DNA of 38,725 nt. Origin: Clostridia bacterium (GTDB lineage Bacteria > Bacillota > Clostridia > Oscillospirales > CAG-272). The stretch covers positions 1-38,725 of the forward strand of contig JAGAEA010000024.1 in the NCBI GenBank assembly GCA_017613355.1, read 5' to 3'. This document shows, piece after piece, positions 32,069 to 38,725 of the stretch (the first letter of the stretch is position 1; each line of letters starts with the position of its first letter). The notes under the pieces are model-generated. The model was not told where the DNA came from. It searched no databases and worked only from the letters and a program-made list of their open reading frames with translations. Made by a program: the position numbers and the translations under genes.

Positions 32069-32797
32069 ATGGCGCTTTACGTGATCGCCGATCTGCATTT
32101 GTCGTCCGACCGCTCCAAATCCATGGAGATCTTCGGTTCGCGTTGGACAAACCACATGGAAAAGCTGCGGCGGAACTGGAACGCCGTGGTAGAGCCCGAC
32201 GACACCGTGGTTCTCCCGGGCGACATTTCCTGGGCGCTGCGGCTTGAAGACTCGCTGGACGATTTCCGCTATCTCCATGCCCTCAACGGCCGCAAACTCG
32301 TCGGGAAAGGAAACCACGATTTCTGGTTCTCCACCCGCTCGAAGGTCGAGACTTTCTGGAAAGAACACGGGCTCGACAGTCTGCATATCCTTTACAACAA
32401 CGCCTATCTGACCGATACCTGCGTGGTGTGCGGCACGCGCGGTTGGTTTGTTGAGGAAAAACAGCAGAACACCAAGGACGAGGTGGACTACGCGAAAATC
32501 GTGAACCGCGAAGTGCTCCGCTTGCGGATGAGCCTTTCCGAGGCAGTCCGCTTGCGCGACGCGGACGGGCGTGGGCTTCCCGTTGTCCCTTTTCTGCATT
32601 TTCCGCCCGTTTGGAACGGGTTTGTTTGTCGGGAAATCGTGGACGTTCTGCATGAGTTCTGCGTCCGCACCTGCTATTTCGGTCACATTCACGGCGCCTA
32701 TTATGCATCGCCGAAAAACCGCTTCGAGGAGATCGACTTCGTGATCTGCGCCGCGGATTACCTCAATTTTGCGCCGATCCCCGTTTTCCCAACGTAA
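32069..32797 (+). CDS. Calcineurin-like metallophosphoesterase
   Basis: 242 aa. All metal-binding motifs are in place: DLHLS (Asp 8, His 10), PGDISW, GKGNHDFW, a later FLHFPPVW and the C-terminal FGHIHG. The compact form and KGNHDFWFST are typical of a clostridial single-domain phosphoesterase of unknown substrate. AAAGGAG lies 11 bases ahead of the ATG at 32069. It stands alone between the DUF1540 gene and tig. Confidence 0.9.
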   Translation: MALYVIADLHLSSDRSKSMEIFGSRWTNHMEKLRRNWNAVVEPDDTVVLPGDISWALRLEDSLDDFRYLHALNGRKLVGKGNHDFWFSTRSKVETFWKEHGLDSLHILYNNAYLTDTCVVCGTRGWFVEEKQQNTKDEVDYAKIVNREVLRLRMSLSEAVRLRDADGRGLPVVPFLHFPPVWNGFVCREIVDVLHEFCVRTCYFGHIHGAYYASPKNRFEEIDFVICAADYLNFAPIPVFPT

Positions 32798-32845
32798 AAT
32801 TCTCAAAAATCCTTTTCAATTCCGCGCTTTTTCTTCAAAAAGGGA

Positions 32846-32874
32846 TTGACAAACCGCGGAAAAAAAGGTAAAAT
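32846..32874 (+). promoter_or_regulatory. Sigma-A promoter of tig
   Basis: TTGACA, 17 bases, TAAAAT, with transcription starting about 30 bases before the tig ATG. No CIRCE element or CtsR-like heptad repeat (GGTCAAANANGGTCAAA) is seen next to it. Confidence 0.8.
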
Positions 32875-32913
32875 ATAGTCTGTATGTACTTAACTTCTGG
32901 AGGATGTAAAAAA

Positions 32914-34206
32914 ATGAGTTTGATCAAATCCGAAAAATCCAAGGGCGAGAAGAACGTTTACACGGTCGAATTCTCGGTCGACAAGGAAACGTTCGCAAAG
33001 GCGGTTTCCAACGCCTACCGCAAACAGGCGGCAAAAATCACCGTTCCGGGCTTCCGCCGCGGAAAAGCTCCCCGTTCCGTGATCGAAAAAATGTACGGAA
33101 AAGGATTTTTCTATGAGGACGCGTTCAACGAAGTGCTCCCCGTTGCTTGGGAAGACGCTTTGAAAGAAAGCAAATTGCAGGTGGTCGGCAATCCCGACTT
33201 CGACGTCAAATCGGTTGACGACGCGGAAAACGGCGTGGTATTCACCGCGAAAGTGTCTGTGAAACCCGACGTTAAAATCGAGGACTACATCGGGATCGAG
33301 GCGGAGAAAACGGTCGCACCCGTAACCGACGAAGAGATCGACGCCGAGATCGCTACCGTTCGCGAGCGCAATTCGAGAGAGACCGAGATCACCGACGGTG
33401 AGAGCACGATCGGCGACATTTGCGAAATCGACTACGAAGGCTCCGTGGACGGCGTTCCGTTCGAGGGTGGAAAAGGCGAAAAATACCCGCTTAAATTAGG
33501 CTCCGGCAGTTTTATCCCCGGTTTCGAGGAACAGGTCGCGGGACATAAAGTCGAAGAGCCGTTCGACGTCAACGTCACCTTCCCCGAAGATTACCACGCA
33601 AAAGAGCTCGCCGGCAAAGCCGCCGTGTTCAAAACCGTGATCCACAAGATCCGCCACATCGAACTCCCCGATCTCGACGACGATTTTGCCAAGGACGTTT
33701 CCGAATTCGATACGATGGCTGAATACCGCGCCGACGTGAAGGCAAAAATCGAAAAGAGACACGAAACCGAGGCGGACAGCAAATTCGAGGAACAGATCCT
33801 CGATCGGCTCATTGAAAAACTGAAAGCGGATATTCCGGAAGCGATGTTCGCAGCCGAGACCGACAATTTCGTCCGCGACTACGAAAATCGTTTGCGGATG
33901 CAGGGACTTGATCTGGATACTTACTTCAAGTATACCGGCATGAACGTTGAAAAACTGCGCGAACAGCTTCGTCCGCAAGCGGAAAAGCAGGTCAAGCTCC
34001 GCTTGGCGCTCGAAAAGATCGCAAAGCTCGAAAAAGTCAAGGTGACCAAGAAGGACATCGACGAGGAGATCAAGCGGATCGCCGATTCCTACGGAATGGA
34101 ACCCGATAAGGTTCGCGAAATGGTCCCGGAGGACTCGATCGCCGAGGATATGAAAGTCAAAAAGGCGATGGAGCTTGTCAAGGAACAGGCAGTCATCAAG
34201 GCGTAA
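32914..34206 (+). CDS. tig: Trigger factor
   Basis: 430 aa, full length. A ribosome-bound chaperone with prolyl isomerase activity. The ribosome-binding loop PGFRRGKAPRSVIEK sits in the N-terminal domain. The FKBP-like PPIase domain spans about 150-240 (GDICEIDYEGSVDG ... GSGSFIPGFEEQVAG), and the helical C-terminal domain completes the protein. ATG at 32914 follows GGAGG at 10 bases. tig-clpP-clpX is a conserved order. Confidence 0.97.
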   Translation: MSLIKSEKSKGEKNVYTVEFSVDKETFAKAVSNAYRKQAAKITVPGFRRGKAPRSVIEKMYGKGFFYEDAFNEVLPVAWEDALKESKLQVVGNPDFDVKSVDDAENGVVFTAKVSVKPDVKIEDYIGIEAEKTVAPVTDEEIDAEIATVRERNSRETEITDGESTIGDICEIDYEGSVDGVPFEGGKGEKYPLKLGSGSFIPGFEEQVAGHKVEEPFDVNVTFPEDYHAKELAGKAAVFKTVIHKIRHIELPDLDDDFAKDVSEFDTMAEYRADVKAKIEKRHETEADSKFEEQILDRLIEKLKADIPEAMFAAETDNFVRDYENRLRMQGLDLDTYFKYTGMNVEKLREQLRPQAEKQVKLRLALEKIAKLEKVKVTKKDIDEEIKRIADSYGMEPDKVREMVPEDSIAEDMKVKKAMELVKEQAVIKA

Positions 34207-34217
34207 ACAACGGTCGG

Positions 34218-34262
34218 AACGGAGCCGGAACGGTCATTTTGCTGTTTTCGGCTCCCGTTTTT
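34218..34262 (+). terminator. Hairpin between tig and clpP, possible attenuator
   Basis: AACGGAGCCG (34218-34227) pairs with CGGCTCCCGTT (34249-34259) with one bulged base, followed by a T run. It may partly terminate tig transcripts ahead of clpP; no separate clpP promoter was seen in the remaining gap. Confidence 0.55.
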
Positions 34263-34293
34263 CACAAAATCACACAGAAAGGAAACCAAACCA

Positions 34294-34902
34294 ATGTTTG
34301 ATCTTCAAAACAACGCAAAAAATGCGCTCGTACCGATGGTCATTGAACAAACGAACCGCGGCGAGCGATCCTACGACATTTTTTCCAGACTGCTCAACGA
34401 CCGCATTGTTTTCCTCTCCGACGAGGTCAACGACGTGACCGCGTCGCTTGTTGTGGCGCAAATGCTCTTCCTCGAAGCGCAGGATCCCGACAAGGACATT
34501 TCCTTTTATATCAACTCCCCAGGCGGTTCCGTGACGGCGGGCATGGCGATTTATGACACGATGCAGTTCATCAAATGCGACGTTTCCACCATTTGTATCG
34601 GCATGGCGGCGAGCATGGGCGCGTTCCTGCTCTCCTCCGGCGCCAAGGGAAAGCGGATCGCGCTTCCCCATAGTGAAATCATGATCCATCAACCTTTGGG
34701 AGGCGCGAAGGGTCAGGCAACCGACATTCAGATCCAAGCCGAGCAGATTCTCCGCATCAAGCGCACACTCAATGAGATCCTCGCCTCGAACACGGGCAAG
34801 CCGATCGAGATTATCGAAAAGGACACCGACCGCGACAACTATATGACCGCACAGCAAGCGCTCGATTACGGTTTGATCGACCAGATCCTCACGCACAGAT
34901 AA
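34294..34902 (+). CDS. clpP: ATP-dependent Clp protease proteolytic subunit
   Basis: 202 aa. The serine protease barrel that associates with ClpX. The catalytic triad is Ser 107 (GMAASMGAF), His 132 ([11 protein letters not shown]) and Asp 181 (DTDRDNYM). [13 protein letters not shown] and the N-terminal axial-loop region are normal. AGAAAGGA precedes the ATG. It is the middle gene of tig-clpP-clpX; ClpXP also degrades tmRNA-tagged proteins produced by the ssrA-smpB system of this window. Confidence 0.98.
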   Translation: MFDLQNNAKNALVPMVIEQTNRGERSYDIFSRLLNDRIVFLSDEVNDVTASLVVAQMLFLEAQDPDKDISFYINSPGGSVTAGMAIYDTMQFIKCDVSTICIGMAASMGAFLLSSGAKGKRIALPHSEIMIHQPLGGAKGQATDIQIQAEQILRIKRTLNEILASNTGKPIEIIEKDTDRDNYMTAQQALDYGLIDQILTHR

Positions 34903-34973
34903 ACAGATAATTTTAAGGCACTTGCGCGGCATTGCCTAACCCGAAATTTACGGAAAGGAGTCATGGAAAGATC

Positions 34974-36326
34974 ATGGCAAATTCAAATAACAACGGAAAA
35001 GGTCTGCGCCATTGCTCCTTTTGCGGAAGAAACGAGCGGCAGGTCAATTTCCTGATTCCCGCTCCCACAGGCGCATACCTCTGCGATTTCTGCATTGAGG
35101 CTTGCAACCGCGTGATCTACGAGAACGAGGCGCAAAACGATCAATTCGATAAATTCACGCTCAACGATCTTCCCCGTCCCGCGCAGATCAAGGCGTCACT
35201 CGATCAGTACGTCATCGGGCAGGATGACGCGAAAGTAGCTCTTTCCGTGGCGGTTTATAACCACTACAAACGCATTCTCTCGCGCGACGGAAAAAAAGGC
35301 GCGCATTCCAAATCCGGCAAAAAACTGCAGGAAGCTTCGGACGACGTGGAATTGCAAAAAAGCAACGTCCTTCTGATCGGTCCCACGGGCGTCGGAAAAA
35401 CCTACCTCGCGCAAACACTTGCGCGCACGATGAAGGTTCCCTTCGCGATCGCGGACGCCACCACGCTGACCGAGGCGGGATATGTAGGTGAGGACGTGGA
35501 AAATATCCTTCTCCGCCTCATCCAAGCCGCCGACTATGACGTGGAGCTCGCCGAACGCGGCATCATCTATATCGACGAGATCGACAAAATCGCGCGCAAG
35601 AGCGAAAACCGCTCCATCACGCGCGACGTTTCGGGCGAGGGCGTTCAGCAGGCGCTTTTGAAAATTTTGGAAGGAACCGTTGCAAACGTTCCCCCGCAGG
35701 GTGGAAGAAAACATCCGAACCAGGAGTTCATCCAGATCAACACACAAAATATCTTGTTTATCTGCGGCGGCGCGTTTGAAGGGTTGGAGCAGGTCATCGA
35801 GCGTCGGAAAGGCAATTCGACCATCGGTTTCGGCGGCGAAATTCTGACCAAAGCCGAAAAGAAGGACACGGGCATTTTCCGCGACGTGATCCCGCACGAC
35901 ATTATCAAATTCGGTATGATCCCCGAATTGGTGGGACGTATCCCGATGATCGTTCCGCTCTCCGATCTCGACCGCGAAGCGCTTGTCCGTATTCTGACCG
36001 AGCCCAAAAATTCCCTGACCCGCCAATACCAAAAGCTGTTCCGAATGGACGGCGTGGAACTTACTTTTTCCGATGGAGCATTGCAAACGATCGCCGATCT
36101 TGCGATCGAACGCGGAACGGGAGCGCGCGGTCTGCGCGCGATTCTCGAAAGCGCAATGACCAAATTGATGTACGAAATCCCATCCCGCCACGACATTGCA
36201 AAGGTGGAGATCACCCCCGCCTGCATCCGCGGAACGGGAGATTGCAACTACACGCTTTTGCGCGATCTTCCCGCTCCCGAGCTCCCGCAGGAGCTTCCCG
36301 AACCGGAAAATAAAAAAGACGCATAA
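34974..36326 (+). CDS. clpX: ATP-dependent Clp protease ATP-binding subunit ClpX
   Basis: 450 aa. AAA+ unfoldase. The zinc-binding domain has Cys 14, 17, 37, 40. Walker A GPTGVGKT is at 136-143, Walker B is [10 protein letters not shown], and the ClpX signature [15 protein letters not shown] and pore-loop region ([14 protein letters not shown]) follow. The C-terminal [14 protein letters not shown] is the sensor 2 region. The best Shine-Dalgarno AAAGGAG (34954-34960) is 13 bases from this ATG and only 2 from an out-of-frame ATG at 34963; GGAAAG lies closer. The protein start is well fixed by family. Confidence 0.96.
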   Translation: MANSNNNGKGLRHCSFCGRNERQVNFLIPAPTGAYLCDFCIEACNRVIYENEAQNDQFDKFTLNDLPRPAQIKASLDQYVIGQDDAKVALSVAVYNHYKRILSRDGKKGAHSKSGKKLQEASDDVELQKSNVLLIGPTGVGKTYLAQTLARTMKVPFAIADATTLTEAGYVGEDVENILLRLIQAADYDVELAERGIIYIDEIDKIARKSENRSITRDVSGEGVQQALLKILEGTVANVPPQGGRKHPNQEFIQINTQNILFICGGAFEGLEQVIERRKGNSTIGFGGEILTKAEKKDTGIFRDVIPHDIIKFGMIPELVGRIPMIVPLSDLDREALVRILTEPKNSLTRQYQKLFRMDGVELTFSDGALQTIADLAIERGTGARGLRAILESAMTKLMYEIPSRHDIAKVEITPACIRGTGDCNYTLLRDLPAPELPQELPEPENKKDA

Positions 36327-36362
36327 AGGCGAAAATACGGTGTTTTTGCGAAAAGTACCGTG

Positions 36363-36410
36363 AAAAAGAACCATCCCAAGCACAACTGCGATCGGGATGG
36401 CTCTTTTTTT
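36363..36410. terminator. Bidirectional terminator between clpX and the Cys-rich gene
   Basis: AAAAAGAACCATCCC (36363-36377) against GGGATGGCTCTTTTTTT (36394-36410), one mismatch, T7 on the plus side and TTCTTTTT on the minus side. It ends tig-clpP-clpX and the convergent gene. Confidence 0.82.
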
Positions 36411-36433
36411 GTTGTTGACAGGATCCGTTCGGG

Positions 36434-37282
36434 TCAGTTTCCGCAACCGCAATGTCCCCGATCGGGGCGAAGCTGCTCGGGTTGGTAACCCTGCGAAGAA
36501 AACTCGCCCATTGGGAACGGCATGCTGCGAAACACGTGGCAGGGATCGTCCTTTTCCGCCGAAACGCATTCCTTTTCGGGAATCGCGTATTCGGAAGCCT
36601 GGATCAGATACTGCGCGGGACGAACGATGCGAATGACCGAGAAAATGCCGAGAGAAACCGTCAGAAAACGGTTTCTGTTGTCGTCATCGTCGAAAATCAC
36701 GGGAGCTTGAAGCCCTGCGAGAAGTGCCTCGGGAAGCTCTCCGTCGTGGCAACAGCAACATCCGCACGGACGCTCGGGGCGTTCCATGACGCGAGAACCG
36801 AGCAAAACGGGGTCAACCACTTCCACCACCGCCGTCGGTGCGTTGCGGCTTCCCTCCGCGTTTCCGAACGAGCAGAAACTGTCGCTCTGATTGCTGCGGA
36901 AGGTCATTGTTCCGTTTTCCCCGCCGTAGAGGATCACGCGCTTTTCCAACACGGCAAGCCCTTCAAAATCCTGCGACTGTCCGTGACTGCCGTGACCGCC
37001 GTTTCCAACACACGCTTCGCAGTCCACGCGAACATAGAAGCGAATGTTCACGGCATAAAATCCGCGATTGAACGCGATGGGGTCAATGGTGATATTTGTC
37101 CAAAGAACCTCGGCGTTTTTGGCACGGACCGCTCCCGCGCGGTCGAGAATCTCATTTCCGAAATCGGAAAGAAAGACCCGCACGTTCTCAAAGCAGTCCC
37201 GATCGCGGCAAGAATCCAATACGCGGTTGGTTTCGATGCAAACTGTTTCCCGCGGCAAATTCGGGAATCTGTTTTCCGCCAT
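36434..37282 (-). CDS. Cys-rich conserved clostridial protein of unknown function
   Basis: 282 aa. No named family recognised, but the start ETVCIETNRVLDSCRDRDCFE and the segment DPIAFNRGFYAVNIRFYV resemble a widespread clostridial hypothetical of this length. Cysteines cluster: two CxxxxxxC-type near the start, a PCGCCCCHDGELP block mid-protein, CVSAEKDDPC, and a GHCGCGN end. No signal peptide or membrane helix. AAAGGAG is 10 bases ahead of the ATG. It could be a spore-coat or metal-binding protein, judged from cysteine content and a sigma-E-like upstream sequence; this is inference only. Confidence 0.7.
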   Translation of the reverse strand: MAENRFPNLPRETVCIETNRVLDSCRDRDCFENVRVFLSDFGNEILDRAGAVRAKNAEVLWTNITIDPIAFNRGFYAVNIRFYVRVDCEACVGNGGHGSHGQSQDFEGLAVLEKRVILYGGENGTMTFRSNQSDSFCSFGNAEGSRNAPTAVVEVVDPVLLGSRVMERPERPCGCCCCHDGELPEALLAGLQAPVIFDDDDNRNRFLTVSLGIFSVIRIVRPAQYLIQASEYAIPEKECVSAEKDDPCHVFRSMPFPMGEFSSQGYQPEQLRPDRGHCGCGN

Positions 37283-37354
37283 AACCGTAAATCTCCTTTA
37301 TCTGTTGATCGGAGCAGTTCGGGAAAACCGTTCCCCCGAAATCTCCTCGTTATC

Positions 37355-37381
37355 ATTCTATGCAAGCCGTCTTTTTTTGAC
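37355..37381 (-). promoter_or_regulatory. Possible sigma-E-type promoter of the Cys-rich gene
   Basis: Minus strand: CATAGAAT (37362-37355) matches the sigma-E -10 CATACAMT at 7 of 8 positions, with a weak GTCA-plus-A-run around the -35 (37381 downward). It lies about 75 bases upstream of the ATG at 37282. No sigma-A pair was evident. By eye only. Confidence 0.3.
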
Positions 37382-37435
37382 AGCAAAATCCGCGTTCCGC
37401 CGAAATTCGATTTTCTTTCCCGCGTTCCGAAAAAC

Positions 37436-37485
37436 AAAATAAAAAAGGGCTGCAGCCGCATGGGCTGCAACCCTTTTTTTATTTT
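37436..37485 (-). terminator. Terminator of the XRE-S24 repressor gene
   Basis: A long stem, AAAATAAAAAAGGGCTGCAGCC (37436-37457) against 37462-37485, one mismatch, GC core GGGCTGCAGCC/GGGCTGCAACCC, A/T flanks of nine or more. The upstream arm overlaps the stop codon of the repressor, so termination is immediate. Readable in both directions. Confidence 0.8.
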
Positions 37486-38285
37486 CTCCGCAACCGACCG
37501 ATCACACGACCCCTGCACTGCACGTCGGCAAAATCCTTCAAGAGGATCGGTCCGTAGTCGGGGTTGAGCGAGATCAAGCGGTCTCCGCCGTAAATTTTGA
37601 AGAAACCGCTTCCGTCCAAAAGGAAGATGCCCGCCTCGCCGATCTCCACCCATTCGGTGTTTTGAACCAACAGCACGTCGCCGTTGTGATATTTCGGTTC
37701 CATGCTGTTGCCGCTGATGCGCAAAGCATAGTCCGCCTCTGCCGTTTTTTCGCTGTTTGGAATGCTCACGCGCTCGGCACGGGTGTCGTCCAGATAGACG
37801 CCGACGCCCGCCGAAACGGGCAATTCGTAAAGCATGACCGTTCGCTTCCCCGTGGGTGCCTGCGCCCCCGCGAAGCGACCCGCCGATTTGATCGGCTTGA
37901 GGATCCGCACGGCGGACGCGGGTTTGTCCTCGACCGCATCCTCCCCGCGCAAGCTCGCAACGCGGTCTTTCTCGCGGGAAACGACCTCGTCCGTCAGTTC
38001 GCGTCCCCAACGGTCCAACTCGCGATATTGCTCGATCAATCGGATCTCGTCCGTGGAAAGAGTGTAGTTATTGGTGTTTTCGGGATTTCCGGTGACGATA
38101 TAATCCACCGAGCAATCCAGCGCGTTGCAGATCGCAACGATATTGGAGAGCTTGGGAGACTCGTTCATGCCCGCCATCAGCTTGCTCAAAGTTCCGAGCG
38201 GGATCCCGGAAAGCTCCGAAAGGCGGTCGTTGGTCAGCTTCCGCTCCGCTTTCATTTGCTTGATGCGATCGATGTATGTTTCCAT
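37479..38285 (-). CDS. XRE-family transcriptional repressor with S24 (LexA-like) peptidase domain
   Basis: 268 aa. An N-terminal helix-turn-helix (about 8-64, LSELSGIPLGTLSKLMAGMN) is followed by a linker and a C-terminal S24 domain. The catalytic Ser 194 is in ISGNSMEP and the Lys 230 in GFFKIYGGDRL. An Ala-Gly pair (159-160, VSAGVG) is the likely self-cleavage site. It is the architecture of phage CI/LexA-like repressors inactivated by RecA-ssDNA, but also of chromosomal regulators. GGAGGA precedes the ATG. The divergent partial gene at 38456 shares its promoter region and is the obvious target. No phage genes are nearby. Confidence 0.88.
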   Translation of the reverse strand: METYIDRIKQMKAERKLTNDRLSELSGIPLGTLSKLMAGMNESPKLSNIVAICNALDCSVDYIVTGNPENTNNYTLSTDEIRLIEQYRELDRWGRELTDEVVSREKDRVASLRGEDAVEDKPASAVRILKPIKSAGRFAGAQAPTGKRTVMLYELPVSAGVGVYLDDTRAERVSIPNSEKTAEADYALRISGNSMEPKYHNGDVLLVQNTEWVEIGEAGIFLLDGSGFFKIYGGDRLISLNPDYGPILLKDFADVQCRGRVIGRLRRK

Positions 38286-38316
38286 AAAGCATCCTCCGAT
38301 TTCCGATTACGGTATC

Positions 38317-38345
38317 ATTATATCATATCTTTTTCGTTTTGTAAA
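38317..38345 (-). promoter_or_regulatory. Sigma-A promoter of the XRE-S24 gene
   Basis: Minus strand: TTTACA, 17 bases, TATAAT, about 30 bases before the start at 38285. Between the -10 and the ATG lie two near-repeats, ATCGGAAATCGGAGG, that could serve autoregulation. Confidence 0.75.
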
Positions 38346-38385
38346 GAGTTTTTGAAAAAATTTTTCTTTTTTTGGAAAAAACCTA

Positions 38386-38414
38386 TTGACAAATCCATTT
38401 TGGCATGATATAAT
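38386..38414 (+). promoter_or_regulatory. Sigma-A promoter of the divergent right-edge gene
   Basis: TTGACA, 17 bases, TATAAT, both perfect consensus, about 40 bases before the ATG at 38456. The -35 is 40 bases from the -35 of the repressor promoter, a spacing at which one operator could affect both. Confidence 0.85.
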
Positions 38415-38455
38415 AGCATCACAAAATTCCATTTTCGACATTTTTCGAGGTAATT

Positions 38456-38725
38456 ATGAATAAGATTTATGAATTATCCCCTTCCAATCATTCCAAAATC
38501 GGAATTTTCGGTCGAATTTATGCACAGCCAAAAAAGGTACGCGGTCGGCGCGGATCACTTGCTCGTATGTTTGCTTCGGTTGTTTCGTTTGTAAACCGGA
38601 TGAGAGCGATCAAAGCGGTCAGATTGTCCGCCACCGTATTTTTCTCCGCTATGCTTCTCTCCATGGCGGTACTCTTGGAAACAGGGATCCTGCCCGTTTT
38701 TTCCGCGCTCATTCTCGGCTCGGTA
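38456..38725 (+). CDS. Partial membrane protein, cut by the window edge
   Basis: First 90 codons, open to the last base, so no stop is seen. A 50-residue basic N-terminus (FGRIYAQPKKVRGRRG, then NRMRAIKAVR) is followed by the start of hydrophobic segments (about 57-74 and 76-90). GAGG lies 5 bases before the ATG and a perfect consensus promoter stands 40 bases ahead. The family cannot be named from this fragment; a polytopic membrane enzyme is plausible. It is divergent from the XRE-S24 repressor, which may control it. Confidence 0.7.
   Translation, partial: MNKIYELSPSNHSKIGIFGRIYAQPKKVRGRRGSLARMFASVVSFVNRMRAIKAVRLSATVFFSAMLLSMAVLLETGILPVFSALILGSV

Noticed and set aside
37479-38285. Calling the XRE-S24 gene lexA
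   Set aside because: The DNA-binding part is an XRE helix-turn-helix, not the winged LexA domain, and no SOS-type box was seen at its promoter.

Overview
The window looks like chromosome from an endospore-forming Firmicute of class Clostridia, most likely an uncultured gut-type lineage. The evidence is a set of sporulation genes (sigG; spoVB-mazG-HU-rqcP-yabP-yabQ in Bacillus-like order), clostridial conserved proteins (DUF1540, HemZ, a Cys-rich hypothetical), AGGAGG-type ribosome binding sites and many sigma-A promoters with 17-bp spacers. Coding density is high, the largest gene-free gap is about 280 bases, and I see no tRNA, rRNA, CRISPR array, insertion sequence or prophage. It reads as core genome with a few unexplained accessory genes.

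Layout. (1) 1-5062, minus strand: spoVB, mazG, a HU gene, rqcP, yabP, yabQ, smpB and the tmRNA gene ssrA, closed by a bidirectional terminator at the left edge. This joins a spore-cortex/coat cluster to two ribosome-rescue functions (RqcP, SmpB-tmRNA). (2) 5251-6814, minus: three tandem paralogous four-helix membrane proteins of unknown function. (3) 6896-17571, minus: a tightly packed nine-gene run, cdaA, a cut-down ybbR, an FAD oxidoreductase, a RseC-like gene, recJ, rel, dtd, hemZ and a uridine-kinase-like gene. One promoter precedes cdaA, with a DinR/LexA-like palindrome in its leader. Enzymes for two second messengers, c-di-AMP and (p)ppGpp, would share a transcript. (4) 17747-21355: divergent pncB and nadE, an NAD salvage/synthesis pair with promoters back to back and a repeated motif between them. 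(5) 21446-25129, minus: sigG, an unknown membrane protein, and a stomatin/NfeD pair. (6) 25408-31620, plus: ApgM-type phosphomutase-like enzyme, lepB, rbgA, rnhB, yraN, an M19 dipeptidase and thrC. The first gene may act as a homoserine kinase feeding ThrC. (7) 31727-38725: a DUF1540 protein, a metallophosphoesterase, the protein-quality-control set tig-clpP-clpX, a Cys-rich clostridial protein, an XRE-S24 repressor, and the start of a divergent membrane-protein gene that runs off the right edge.

The points most worth a second look are the membrane-protein triplet, the missing extracellular domains of the CdaR homologue, the SOS-like box ahead of cdaA, the ApgM-ThrC pairing, and the repressor/truncated gene pair at the right edge. 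Nothing was searched against a database: family names rest on motifs, length and gene order.
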